From contig NZ_AP027080.1 of NCBI RefSeq assembly GCF_030295405.1, positions 62,001-126,000 on the forward strand: a DNA stretch of 64,000 nucleotides, read 5' to 3'. This stretch comes from Mesoterricola silvestris. GTDB taxonomy: Bacteria > Acidobacteriota > Holophagae > Holophagales > Holophagaceae. Positions 17,345-25,804 of this stretch are shown here, piece after piece. Below the pieces are notes generated by a model that ran no database searches, was not told the origin of the DNA, and worked only from the letters and a program-made list of their open reading frames with translations. The position numbers and the translations under genes are program-made. The number at the start of each line of letters is the position of its first letter. Within the stretch, counting starts at the first letter, position 1.

Positions 17345-18391
17345 ATGGCCACTGCCAATGATCAGGACGACCGCCTCAAGGTCTTGAACCGCACCCTCGC
17401 GGATATCGAGCGGGCCTTCGGCAAGGGCTCGATCATGAAGCTTGGCGAGCAGCTGAACATCGACGGGATCGACGTGATCTCCACCGGATCCATTTCGCTG
17501 GATTCCGCCCTGGGCGTGGGCGGCGTGCCCAAGGGCCGGGTGGTGGAGGTGTACGGTCCCGAAGCCAGCGGCAAGACGACCCTGGCCCTGCACATGGTGG
17601 CCCAGGCCCAGAAGAAGGGCGGCCTGGCCGCCTACGTCGACGCCGAGCACGCCCTGGATCCGGATTACGCCCGCAAGCTCGGCGTGGATATCGACAACCT
17701 GTTCATCAGCCAGCCGGACAGTGGCGAGCAGGCGCTGGAGATCTGCGACCAGCTGGTGCGCAGCGGCGCCCTGGATATCATCGTCGTGGACTCGGTGGCG
17801 GCCCTGGTGCCCAAGGCCGAGATCGACGGCGAGATGGGCGAGATGCAGGTGGGCCTCCAGGCGCGCCTCATGAGCCAGGCCCTGCGCAAGATGACCGCCT
17901 CCATCAGCCGCACCAACACCTGCGTCGTCTTCATCAACCAGATCCGCATGAAGATCGGCGTGATGTTCGGCAATCCCGAGACCACCAGCGGCGGCAACGC
18001 CCTGAAGTTCTATGCCTCGGTTCGGCTGGACGTGCGCAGCATCCAGAGCATCAAGGGCAACACCGGGGATCCCCTGGTGGCGGCCAAGGACGAGGATTCC
18101 TCGGTGGTGGGCAAGAAGACCAAGGTCAAGGTGGTGAAGAACAAGGTCGCCCCGCCCCTGAAGATCGCGACCTTCGACATCATGTACGGCGAAGGCATCA
18201 GCCGCATGTCCGAGCTGGTGGAACTGGGCACCCAGCTGGAGATCATCCAGAAGAGCGGTTCCTGGTACAGCTACAAGGATTCCCGCCTGGGACAGGGCGC
18301 GGACAACGTCAAGAAGCTGCTCGCGGACAACCCCGAGCTGGCCGATGAAATCGAGGCCCTGATCCGGGCGAAGGTCGGATTGCGGTCCTAA
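17345..18391 (+). CDS. recA: Recombinase RecA (with 12-residue insertion)
   Basis: DNA-dependent ATPase for homologous recombination and SOS induction. The 348-residue protein has Walker [10 protein letters not shown] (71-79), the catalytic glutamate region [11 protein letters not shown], Walker [11 protein letters not shown] (145-154), L1 and L2 loops around GEMGEMQVG and [12 protein letters not shown], and the C-terminal DNA-binding domain with SGSWYSY. Compared with E. coli RecA, about twelve extra residues (around 238-254, [16 protein letters not shown]) lie between the SIK strand and [14 protein letters not shown]. The acidic C-terminal tail of E. coli is absent. Start follows a GGAG at good spacing. 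Confidence 0.97.
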   Translation: MATANDQDDRLKVLNRTLADIERAFGKGSIMKLGEQLNIDGIDVISTGSISLDSALGVGGVPKGRVVEVYGPEASGKTTLALHMVAQAQKKGGLAAYVDAEHALDPDYARKLGVDIDNLFISQPDSGEQALEICDQLVRSGALDIIVVDSVAALVPKAEIDGEMGEMQVGLQARLMSQALRKMTASISRTNTCVVFINQIRMKIGVMFGNPETTSGGNALKFYASVRLDVRSIQSIKGNTGDPLVAAKDEDSSVVGKKTKVKVVKNKVAPPLKIATFDIMYGEGISRMSELVELGTQLEIIQKSGSWYSYKDSRLGQGADNVKKLLADNPELADEIEALIRAKVGLRS

Positions 18392-18403
18392 TAGCGGTCA
18401 GCC

Positions 18404-18459
18404 GAGGTTCCGGCGGACGGATCCCAACCCGGTGCGGGGGGCATCGGGTGGGGAACCTC
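18404..18459. terminator. Nested stem-loop between convergent recA and protease genes
   Basis: GAGGTTCC (18404-18411) pairs with GGAACCTC (18452-18459), and inside it CCCGGTGC pairs with GCATCGGG (one G-U pair) across a G-rich loop. It lies 12 bp past the recA stop and 45 bp past the stop of the facing gene, as expected for a bidirectional terminator. No T-run follows on the plus strand, so termination strength is uncertain. Confidence 0.4.
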
Positions 18460-18503
18460 CGGCCGCGGGAATCCGGTTGGCTGCCTTCGGGATGACGGAA
18501 GGG

Positions 18504-19802
18504 TCAGTCCTGGAGGTCCTTTTCCAGCTCCGGTGCCAGGGTGCGGATCCGGGCCAAGGCCTCCCTCGCGAGGGCCTGGTCACCCGCGCGAAGGGCGACC
18601 CGGTGCAGCTCCCCCCACCATTCCGCGCGAAAGGGCTCGTACCTCAGGGCCAGGCGGTAATGGACCAGGGCCTGGGCGGGGTGGCCCAGCTTCATTTCGC
18701 AGTGGGCCAGGCGGGCCCATGCGATGGCCTGGTCGCCCAGGGTTTGGAGGCCCCGCTGGAGGGCCTGGGCCGCTTCCTCAAAGGCCTGGGTGTTCATCAG
18801 GCTCGCTCCCAGGTTCAGCCAGGCGAGGCCGTACCCGGGGTCCGCCTCCAGGGCCCGCCGGAACGCGGCATGGGCCTCGGGGAAGCGGTTCAGGGCGTCC
18901 AGATCGGCCCCAAGGTTGTTCCAGGCCTTGGCGTGGCCGGGGTCCAGGGCCACGGTCCGGCGGTAGGCCTCCAGGGCGGACTCCCGAAGGGCCGGTTCCT
19001 CCGGCCGGGAGCGCACGGCCTGGTCCACCGCCGTGCCCCGGGCGAACCACGCATCGGGGCTTCCGGGGGATTCCCGGACCCAGCCCTGGGTCAACCGGCT
19101 CCAGTTGGCCTCATTGCCCGGGTCCTGCTGCATCAGGTCCCCGAAATCCACCAGGAGCCGCTCCACCACCACCAGGGGGCAGGCGAGGCTCGGGGCGCCG
19201 GAGCGGTTCTGGATGAGGGCGAGCACCCAGTCCACGGGAACGGCGAAGTCCACCCCGGAATTCCGGGAAAGGGCGAAGGTGGTGATGCCCGCGAGGCGCC
19301 CGTCCTCGGTGAACAGTCCGCCGCCGCTGGAGCCGGGGCGGTTGTGGGTGTCGGTCTGGATGAGCCGGTCGCCGCGGAAGGCCCAGAGGGCGGTGACGCG
19401 GCCCGATTCCGTGTGAATGCCCTGGCCGCCGGGGTACCCCATCGCATGGACGGGCAGGCCCTCCCTCAAGGCGTCGGGGGCGATGGGCAGGGCGGCGGGA
19501 AGGGGGAGCCCGGGCAGACTCAGAAGCACGAGGTCCCGGTCCGCGGCCAGGCACAGGGCCTGGGCCTGCCAGGAGCGGCCGTCCTTGACGACCTGGATCC
19601 GGTAGGCGTTCTTCACCACGTGGGCATTGGTGGCCACGAAGGCCTGCCCGAGCACGACGCCGCTGCCCTGCTGGTACTGCCCGGGAGCGGTCTCCGCCTG
19701 GACCAGGACGACGCTCCGTGCCGCCTGTTCCAGCGGCATGCTCCCGGTCTGGGCGTCAAGCGCCCCGGCCAGGGCCAGGAGGGCCAGGGTCCGCCGGATC
19801 AT
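18504..19802 (-). CDS. Exported trypsin-like serine protease with TPR domain
   Basis: A 432-residue protein with a signal peptide (MIRRTLALLALAGALDAQ), so periplasmic or outer-membrane-facing. Residues ~25-220 form a chymotrypsin/HtrA-fold protease: His61 in VATNAHVV, Asp90 in ADRDLVLL and Ser159 in NRPGSSGGGLF make a full triad. There is no PDZ domain. Instead residues ~235-430 hold tetratricopeptide repeats (AWNNLGADLDALNRFPEAHA, AWLNLGASLMN, AWARLAHCEMKLGHPAQAL), probably for substrate or partner binding. The ATG overlaps the stop of the upstream gene at 19802, so the two are coupled. HtrA-like quality-control function is inferred. Confidence 0.85.
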   Translation of the reverse strand: MIRRTLALLALAGALDAQTGSMPLEQAARSVVLVQAETAPGQYQQGSGVVLGQAFVATNAHVVKNAYRIQVVKDGRSWQAQALCLAADRDLVLLSLPGLPLPAALPIAPDALREGLPVHAMGYPGGQGIHTESGRVTALWAFRGDRLIQTDTHNRPGSSGGGLFTEDGRLAGITTFALSRNSGVDFAVPVDWVLALIQNRSGAPSLACPLVVVERLLVDFGDLMQQDPGNEANWSRLTQGWVRESPGSPDAWFARGTAVDQAVRSRPEEPALRESALEAYRRTVALDPGHAKAWNNLGADLDALNRFPEAHAAFRRALEADPGYGLAWLNLGASLMNTQAFEEAAQALQRGLQTLGDQAIAWARLAHCEMKLGHPAQALVHYRLALRYEPFRAEWWGELHRVALRAGDQALAREALARIRTLAPELEKDLQD

Positions 19803-21049
19803 CAGTCGTCGTTCTGGACGCCCAGGCTCAGGCCCCGGAGATGGGCGGGAACCGGGCTGGAGGCCTGGGCGGAAAGGGCGCCGGGGTTGGCCTGGTTGGC
19901 GAGGGCCCGGGTGGAGGGCCTGGGCGCGGGGGCCTCCTTGGTGCCCTTGAGGAGGGCGGCCATCTGCTCTCCGGTGGCGAAGCACTCCAGGCGATCGAGT
20001 TGCTCGGGGGTGGGGAAACCCTCGTACCGCAGGCGCCGGGGGCCCCAGATATCCACCGGGGTGCCGTGGAAGGTGGTGAGCCGGGGAAGGGTCTGCCGGA
20101 AGAAGATGCCCAGAGGCCGGCCGTCGGCGGCGATGAAGGCCACGAGATCCGTTTCGGGCAGCAGGACGGGGGCGCCCTCCTCCCAGGTGGCCAGGCTCAC
20201 GGAACGGCCCTGCTGGGTGCGCAGGAGGCCGATGGGGGCGGGCCGGCCCAGGGCGGCGGGGAGTACGGCCTCCTGGGCCCGGTAGGCCTCGGCCACGTCC
20301 CCCTGGCGCAGTTCGCGCTGGGGCTGGGCGATGGGGTGGGGGTCCTGCAGGTTGGCGGGGAGGAGATGGTGCTCCACCTGCTGGTAGATGGTTCCCGCGA
20401 TCCGGCGGCCGGGACCCGCGAGGCCCGCGGCGATGCCCTCCAGGAGCTTGGGCAGGATCACCTGGGGGGCGAGGAGGAGGCAGTCCTCGGTGGGCACGGC
20501 CACGAAGGTGTTCTGGCCCGGGAAGAGGCCCGCCCAGAGCTCGGGGAGGAGGATGCGGGAGGCGGCCTGGCCGTCTTCGAATTCCCCCTTGTAGATGCCG
20601 GAGGGGAGTCGCCGGAACGGCCGTCCCTTGGACTTCTCGCGCAGCTGGTCCATAGCCCGCTCGGTGACATCCTCGGCGCTCAGACCCCAGAGGACCAGCC
20701 AAGGCGCCGGCATCACCTGGCCGCAAACGCGAATGCGAAGGGCCAGCCCCTCGATGTGGGGCCGGTAGTAGAACCCGTCCCGCTCGGCCATCCACAGGGG
20801 CACCACCTCGGGGTGCAGGTCGTACTGGGCATCCAGCCAATCAGGCGGGAGGGGCCATCCCCCCGCGAGGGTGGCTTCCAGGGCGTCGGCCCAGTGGGTG
20901 CGTTCCGTGCTCTTCAGATGCTGGAACTCGCCCCGGAAGGGCTCGAGGCCGGGCATATCCACGGGAATGCCCCGGGAGGCCAGCACTTCATCGAGGGAGG
21001 GAAGAGGCGCGCGATCAGGGGAGGCGAAGAGTCGAGAAAAAAAGGCCAT
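19802..21049 (-). CDS. Hypothetical protein, 415 aa, coupled to exported protease gene
   Basis: I do not recognise this protein. It has no signal peptide and no membrane helix. It opens with MAFFSRLFASPDRAPLPSL, has many tryptophan and aromatic positions in the first half (LHPEVVPLWMAERDGFYYRP), a central GTIYQQVEHHLLPANL stretch, and an Ala/Pro/Ser-rich tail of ~50 residues that looks disordered. A block near 165-215 (PGQNTFVAVPTEDCLLLAPQ) is faintly like DUF1444-type proteins (tentative). The stop overlaps the start of the protease-TPR gene (ATGA), so both are made from one message. Function unknown. Confidence 0.65.
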   Translation of the reverse strand: MAFFSRLFASPDRAPLPSLDEVLASRGIPVDMPGLEPFRGEFQHLKSTERTHWADALEATLAGGWPLPPDWLDAQYDLHPEVVPLWMAERDGFYYRPHIEGLALRIRVCGQVMPAPWLVLWGLSAEDVTERAMDQLREKSKGRPFRRLPSGIYKGEFEDGQAASRILLPELWAGLFPGQNTFVAVPTEDCLLLAPQVILPKLLEGIAAGLAGPGRRIAGTIYQQVEHHLLPANLQDPHPIAQPQRELRQGDVAEAYRAQEAVLPAALGRPAPIGLLRTQQGRSVSLATWEEGAPVLLPETDLVAFIAADGRPLGIFFRQTLPRLTTFHGTPVDIWGPRRLRYEGFPTPEQLDRLECFATGEQMAALLKGTKEAPAPRPSTRALANQANPGALSAQASSPVPAHLRGLSLGVQNDD

Positions 21050-21115
21050 GTGTTTCCCGGGGTTAGGGTTCCATTTTGATCAAGTTGGCACGCCGCTTTG
21101 CCGTAATCTGGATCC

Positions 21116-22123
21116 ATGAAGGCCATGGATTCCCTGAACCGGCCGATGAGGGCCCTGCGCATATCGGTGACCGACCGGTGTAATTTCCGTTGCCCCTACT
21201 GCATGCCCAGGGACAAGTTCGGATCGGACTTCCAGTTCCTGGATCGGAAGGAAATCCTCACCTTTGAGGAAATCATACGCCTGGCTCGGCTCTTTGTCTC
21301 CGTGGGGGTCGAGAAGGTGCGGCTCACGGGAGGCGAGCCCCTCCTCCGCCAGGATCTCCCCAGCCTGGTCCAGGGGCTCGCCGGGGTCCCCGGCCTGCGG
21401 GAGGTGACCCTCACCACCAACGGATCGTTGCTGGCCTCCCAGGCCGGAGCCCTGCGGAAGGCCGGCCTCCACCGCTTCACCATGAGTCTGGATACCCTGG
21501 ATCCCGGGAAATTCCACCGCATGTCGGACGCGACCGTGCCCCTGGAGCAGGTGCTGGAGGGCCTGCGCAGCGCGCGGGAAGCCGGGTTCGAGAACATCAA
21601 GCTCAATTGCGTGCTCAAGCGCGGGGTGAACGAGGACGATATCCTGCCCCTGGCCGCCTTTGCCCGGGAGCAGGGGCATCATTTGAGGTTCATCGAGTTC
21701 ATGGACGTGGGCACCGGGAACGGATGGCGCATGGATCACGTGGTGCCCTCGGCGGAAGTGGCCGCGCGCATCGGCGCCCACTGGCCCCTGGAGCGGGTCC
21801 ACGCGGAGGATGCCGGCTGCGTGGCCCGGCACTACCGGTACCTGGACGGCAAGGGCTGGCTGGGCCTCATCTCCTCCGTCACCGAACCCTTCTGCGCGGG
21901 GTGCGACCGGGCCCGGCTTTCGGCCTCGGGATCGCTCTACACCTGCCTCTTCGCCTCCCAGGGCCTGGACCTGAAGGCGGCCCTGAGGGCCGGCGCCGAC
22001 GACGCCCAGATCCTGGGGCTCATCCTGGAACGGTGGCGGGTGCGGGACGACCGCTATTCGGAATTGAGGACCCAGGGAACCGTCCCCCGGACCCGGGTTG
22101 AAATGTTCCACATCGGCGGGTGA
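21116..22123 (+). CDS. moaA: GTP 3',8-cyclase MoaA
   Basis: Radical-SAM enzyme for the first step of molybdenum cofactor synthesis. The 335-residue protein has the N-terminal cluster motif CNFRCPYC (Cys22, 26, 29), RLTGGEPLLR, the C-terminal cluster motif CAGCDRARLSASGSLYTC (CxxC-x13-C), and a terminal GG that is essential in this family. No other moa gene is nearby. No good Shine-Dalgarno precedes ATG 21116; ATG 21125 (MDSLNRP) is an alternative start. Confidence 0.95.
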   Translation: MKAMDSLNRPMRALRISVTDRCNFRCPYCMPRDKFGSDFQFLDRKEILTFEEIIRLARLFVSVGVEKVRLTGGEPLLRQDLPSLVQGLAGVPGLREVTLTTNGSLLASQAGALRKAGLHRFTMSLDTLDPGKFHRMSDATVPLEQVLEGLRSAREAGFENIKLNCVLKRGVNEDDILPLAAFAREQGHHLRFIEFMDVGTGNGWRMDHVVPSAEVAARIGAHWPLERVHAEDAGCVARHYRYLDGKGWLGLISSVTEPFCAGCDRARLSASGSLYTCLFASQGLDLKAALRAGADDAQILGLILERWRVRDDRYSELRTQGTVPRTRVEMFHIGG

Positions 22124-22153
22124 AAAATATTTTCCGCCTGATAGTCTAGGTGG

Positions 22154-22999
22154 ATGATCACGACCAAGAATTCCCTGGTAGCGAAGATCCACGGTGCGAG
22201 GGGACTGTCGTCGAGCCAGCGGCGCATAGCGGATTGCGTGCTGGGACGCATGGGGGAGGCGGCCTTCTGGGGCGTGGAGGAGATGGCCGAGCGCAGCCAA
22301 TCCAGCGTGGCCACCGTGGTGCGCTTCGCCCAGAAACTGGGCTATTCCGGTTTCATGGAATTGCGCCAGGCCCTGGTTGCCCAGGCCAAGAAGCGGTCCT
22401 ACGGGGGCGAGCGGCTGCTCCAGGCGCCGGAAGAAGCGGCCGCCACCCTGCTGGAAGTGGCCCGGCGGGACGTGCAGAACATCGAGCAGATGGTCCACGG
22501 GGTGAACGAGCAGTTGATGCAGGACGTGGTGGGCAGCCTGCGGGGGGCCCGGCACCGGGTGGTGATCGGCCGGGGCGTCTCCCAGCTCATGGCCAGCCAG
22601 CTGGCCTACCTCCTCACCCAGGCGGGCCTGCCCACGGTGGAGGGCAGCCCCGCGGATTTCGCGGCCCAGGCCTCCAACCTCGGGCCCGGGGACCTCCTGG
22701 TGGCCTTCAGCTTCCACCCCTACTCCACCGAGACCCTGGACGCCGCGGGCTATGCCCGCAAGCGGGGCCTGCGCATCCTGGCCTTCACGGACAAGCTGGG
22801 CGCGCCCATCACGCGGCTGGCGGACACCACCCTCCCGGTGGCGGGGGAGAACCTGCTGTATTCCCACAGCATGGCCGCCTTCTCGGTGCTCGCCCACGGC
22901 ATCGCCACGGCCCTGGCGGTGAGCGACCGGGACCAGGCCATCAAGCGGGTCCGGGAGGCGGACCGGGTGGCCCGCCCCCAGTTCGTCAAAGACGAGTGA
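22154..22999 (+). CDS. MurR/RpiR-family transcriptional regulator (HTH + SIS)
   Basis: A 281-residue regulator. The N-terminal ~80 residues form the RpiR helix-turn-helix: SSSQRRIADCVLGRM, then MAERSQSSVATVVRFAQKLGYSGFMELRQAL. Residues ~125-255 are a sugar-isomerase (SIS) domain that normally senses a phosphosugar, with VVIGRGVSQLMASQLAYLL and LVAFSFHPYSTETLDAAGYARKRG. It lies 30 bp after moaA and overlaps the convergent gene by 14 bp. No sugar gene is adjacent, so its regulon is not evident. Confidence 0.88.
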   Translation: MITTKNSLVAKIHGARGLSSSQRRIADCVLGRMGEAAFWGVEEMAERSQSSVATVVRFAQKLGYSGFMELRQALVAQAKKRSYGGERLLQAPEEAAATLLEVARRDVQNIEQMVHGVNEQLMQDVVGSLRGARHRVVIGRGVSQLMASQLAYLLTQAGLPTVEGSPADFAAQASNLGPGDLLVAFSFHPYSTETLDAAGYARKRGLRILAFTDKLGAPITRLADTTLPVAGENLLYSHSMAAFSVLAHGIATALAVSDRDQAIKRVREADRVARPQFVKDE

Positions 23000-23426
23000 G
23001 GGCTTCCTGCAGGCAGGCCTCCCACACGTCGTCCGAGGCCTCCTCCAGGTAGAGCTCCACCGCATTGCCGGCGGGGCGCGCCTCCGGGTGGGCGGACCAG
23101 GCGTCGAACAACGCGTCCAGCCCGCTGCGGTCCAGGGTCTTGTCCCGGTGCCGGTGGGATTTGCGGATCCGGTCCGGATCCGGGCCCTTGAGGGAGAGGC
23201 CGTGGCGAGGGGAGGCGTGGAAGGTGAAGGCGGCGGACCAGGTGGCGCCGATGAGCTGGTTGAAGTGAAGGAAGGCGCCGTGGTTGGAATTGGTCGTGGT
23301 GAGGCTCCGCCGGGGCCCGGTCCAAAGGGCCGTCCAGCGCAGGAGGATGGCCTCCGCGCGCGCGCGATCCGAGGGGTGCTTGAGCGCCCCCTTGGCCTTT
23401 TCGAAAAAGAAATTAATATCTTCCAA
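22986..23426 (-). CDS. Hypothetical protein, 146 aa
   Basis: Not recognised. A soluble, mixed helical protein with an aromatic N-terminus (MEDINFFFEKAKGAL), a basic central region rich in His and Arg (KSHRHRDKTLDR) and an acidic C-terminal helix (EEASDDVWEACLQEALTRL). It overlaps the 3' end of the RpiR-type gene by 14 bp on the opposite strand. The N-terminal codons use more AT than the rest of the region, which helps mark the true start. Function unknown. Confidence 0.6.
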   Translation of the reverse strand: MEDINFFFEKAKGALKHPSDRARAEAILLRWTALWTGPRRSLTTTNSNHGAFLHFNQLIGATWSAAFTFHASPRHGLSLKGPDPDRIRKSHRHRDKTLDRSGLDALFDAWSAHPEARPAGNAVELYLEEASDDVWEACLQEALTRL

Positions 23427-23561
23427 GATCTACGCTCCCCTGCGGCACCGATGCTGTCGTAAATTATGCTGGAAAGAATCCACCCTGGAAGGGGAATCAA
23501 CCCGAGGCGGGCAATTGCCCCCTTTGTGCCGGAGGACGTCGTACGGTGAGGGAAATTGGCC

Positions 23562-25403
23562 ATGCTCGCTCCTGACTCGCCGTCGATCTGGTGGCCGTGG
23601 GGCATCACCGCCGCCGGGATCCTGGCGGGGGCGGGGCTCGGCGCCGCGGGCTGGGCCCGGGGGCGGGGGACCGGAGGGGAAGGGGGCCAGCAGACCCGGT
23701 TGGACGGGGAGGAACTCCAGGCCTATGTGGACCTCATGCCCATCGGGGTGCTCACCATCGACAGGCAGGGCGGACTGGTGCTCTGCAACCGCACGGCGCC
23801 CAGCCTCCTGGGGATCCCCCGGGAGGAGCTGCAGGAAGTGACCTGGCGGAGCCCCGCCTTCGCCATCATCGATGCCAGCGGGGACGGGCTGGAAACCGAG
23901 GACCTGCCGTGGAACAAGGCCCTTTCCACCGGGTTCCGGGTGTCGGGGGTGATGGTGGGCATCGAGCGGGAGGACACGGGCGACTGGGCCTGGCTTTCCG
24001 TCACCGCCCAGCCCCGGTGCGACGCCAGCGGCGCCATGGTGGAGGTGATCTGCACCCTGGAGGACGTGACCCAGCAGAAGACCGCGGAGGTGGAACTCAC
24101 CCTCCAGCACCTCCGGGACAACCTCACCAGCCTGCCCAACCGGGCCCTGTTCATGGAGCGCCTGTCCCGGGCCATCCTCCGGTCGGATCGAAGGAAATTC
24201 TACGCCGCGATCCTGTTCCTGGACCTGGACCGCTTCAAGGTCGTCAACGACAGCCTCAGCCATGAAGCCGGCGACAAGCTGCTCATCCAGGTCGCCAGCC
24301 GCCTCCGGGGCTGCCTGCGCCCCGAGGACACCGTGGCCCGTCTGGGCGGCGACGAGTTCGCGGTGCTGTTCGAGGACATCACCAGCGTCAACGACGGGCT
24401 GCTGGTGGCCGACCGCATCAGCCAGGGGCTCGCCACGCCCTTCAACATCAACGGCGAGGAGGTCTTCACCACCTGCAGCATGGGCATCGCCATCAGTTCC
24501 AGCGCCGAGACCCTGCCGGCCGAACTGCTCAGGGACGCGGAGGTGGCCATGTACCGCGCCAAGGCCAAGGGGGAGGGCTCCATCGAGATCTTCGACCCCA
24601 GCATGAACGCCAAGGCCCTGGCCCGTTTCCAGATGGAAGGGGAGTTGCGGCGGGCCCTGGAGCGCGGCGAGTTCGTGCTGCACTACCAGCCGGTGGTGGG
24701 CCTGGACACCGGGCGGATCGAGGGCTTCGAGGCCCTGGTGCGCTGGATCCACCCCGAGCGGGGCATGGTTCCGCCCCTGGAATTCATCTCCCTGGCCGAG
24801 GAGACGGGCCTCATCGTGCCCCTGGGCACCTGGGTGCTGGAGGAGGCCTGCCGCCAGGCCGGCGCCTGGAGCCGCGCCTTTCCGGCGGATCCCCCGCGGC
24901 TGATGAACGTCAATATTTCCGCCCGGCAGTTCCAGCACAAGGACCTCATCGAAACGGTGCTGGACGCCCTCCGGGCCGCGCGCATGGACCCCGGGACCCT
25001 GAAGCTGGAGATCACGGAAAGCATCATGATGCGGGATCCCCTGGCCTCCCTGGAGGCCATGAAGACGTTCAAGAGCCACAACATCCACCTGGTCATCGAC
25101 GATTTCGGCACGGGCTATTCGTCCCTCAGCTACCTGAAGCGGTTCCCGGTGGACACCCTGAAGGTGGACAAATCCTTCGTGGACGGCCTGGGCAAGGATC
25201 CGGAAAGCACGGCCATCGTGGCCGCCATCATCTCCCTGGCCCGGTCCCTGGGCATGCGGGTCACGGCCGAGGGCATCGAAACGATGGATCAAATGGTTCA
25301 TTTGCAGAAATTAGCCTGCGACCAGGGCCAGGGCTACCACTTCTCCCGACCCCTGTCCCGGGAAAAGGCCGAGGAGCTGCTGGGACAGGATCCACGCTGG
25401 TAA
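23562..25403 (+). CDS. PAS-GGDEF-EAL cyclic di-GMP protein
   Basis: A 613-residue protein with one N-terminal membrane segment (WWPWGITAAGILAGAGLGAAGW), a PAS domain (about 50-165), a GGDEF domain with intact RLGGDEF (about 170-335) and an EAL domain (about 350-600). The EAL part keeps EGFEALVRW, NVNISARQ, ITESIMM, DDFGTGYSSL, DKSFVDGL and EGIET, so the phosphodiesterase looks active. It may be bifunctional. ATG 23562 is preferred to TTG 23556 because GAGGGA lies nine bases before it. Together with the PilZ proteins it shows c-di-GMP signalling in this cell. Confidence 0.92.
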   Translation: MLAPDSPSIWWPWGITAAGILAGAGLGAAGWARGRGTGGEGGQQTRLDGEELQAYVDLMPIGVLTIDRQGGLVLCNRTAPSLLGIPREELQEVTWRSPAFAIIDASGDGLETEDLPWNKALSTGFRVSGVMVGIEREDTGDWAWLSVTAQPRCDASGAMVEVICTLEDVTQQKTAEVELTLQHLRDNLTSLPNRALFMERLSRAILRSDRRKFYAAILFLDLDRFKVVNDSLSHEAGDKLLIQVASRLRGCLRPEDTVARLGGDEFAVLFEDITSVNDGLLVADRISQGLATPFNINGEEVFTTCSMGIAISSSAETLPAELLRDAEVAMYRAKAKGEGSIEIFDPSMNAKALARFQMEGELRRALERGEFVLHYQPVVGLDTGRIEGFEALVRWIHPERGMVPPLEFISLAEETGLIVPLGTWVLEEACRQAGAWSRAFPADPPRLMNVNISARQFQHKDLIETVLDALRAARMDPGTLKLEITESIMMRDPLASLEAMKTFKSHNIHLVIDDFGTGYSSLSYLKRFPVDTLKVDKSFVDGLGKDPESTAIVAAIISLARSLGMRVTAEGIETMDQMVHLQKLACDQGQGYHFSRPLSREKAEELLGQDPRW

Positions 25404-25519
25404 GCGCAACTTTTTTGGAATGAACCTTCCCTTGGTATCTGCCACCTGATATTAATGTTGCACTCCCCGTGCTCCAAAGGTTTAAGCTATCTTCATTCCT
25501 TCCAAAGACTGAGGCGTTC

Positions 25520-25795
25520 ATGATCAAAATCGATATCGCCGGCACCCTGATGCAGACCCTTCCCGTGTCGAAGGCCACCGCGCTGCAGGTGGTGGACCTC
25601 CTCACGGACCGCATGAAGAAGGCCCTTCTCGACGGCCATCGCATCGAGATCCGCGGCTTCGGCGTCTTCGAACCCCGGCCGCGCAAGCGCGGCATGGGCC
25701 GCAACATCAAGACCGGCGCCAGCGTCGACATCCCCAAGGGCCGGAGCATCCGGTTCAAGCCCGGCAAGGATCTTCGGGATATCGAAGTGGGCTGA
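25520..25795 (+). CDS. HU/IHF-family DNA-bending protein
   Basis: A 91-residue histone-like protein of the bacterial nucleoid. It has the dimer-forming N-terminal helices (KATALQVVDLLTDRMKKAL), the conserved RIEIRGFGVFE strand, and the DNA-intercalating beta arm RNIKTGASVDIPKG with its proline, followed by FKPGKDLRD. GAGG is five bases before ATG 25520. The 116-bp upstream region is AT-rich relative to its surroundings and likely holds the promoter. HU and IHF subunits are not easily separated by eye; the arm sequence is closer to IHF-beta/HU-like members. Confidence 0.92.
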   Translation: MIKIDIAGTLMQTLPVSKATALQVVDLLTDRMKKALLDGHRIEIRGFGVFEPRPRKRGMGRNIKTGASVDIPKGRSIRFKPGKDLRDIEVG

Positions 25796-25804
25796 GGCCG
25801 CGGC

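Noticed and set aside
13715-18391. A 1558-codon plus-strand frame ending in RecA
   Set aside because: Only the final 348 codons are recA. The upstream part is antisense to the hybrid kinase and PilZ-like genes and is low-complexity; recA has its own start and RBS at 17345.
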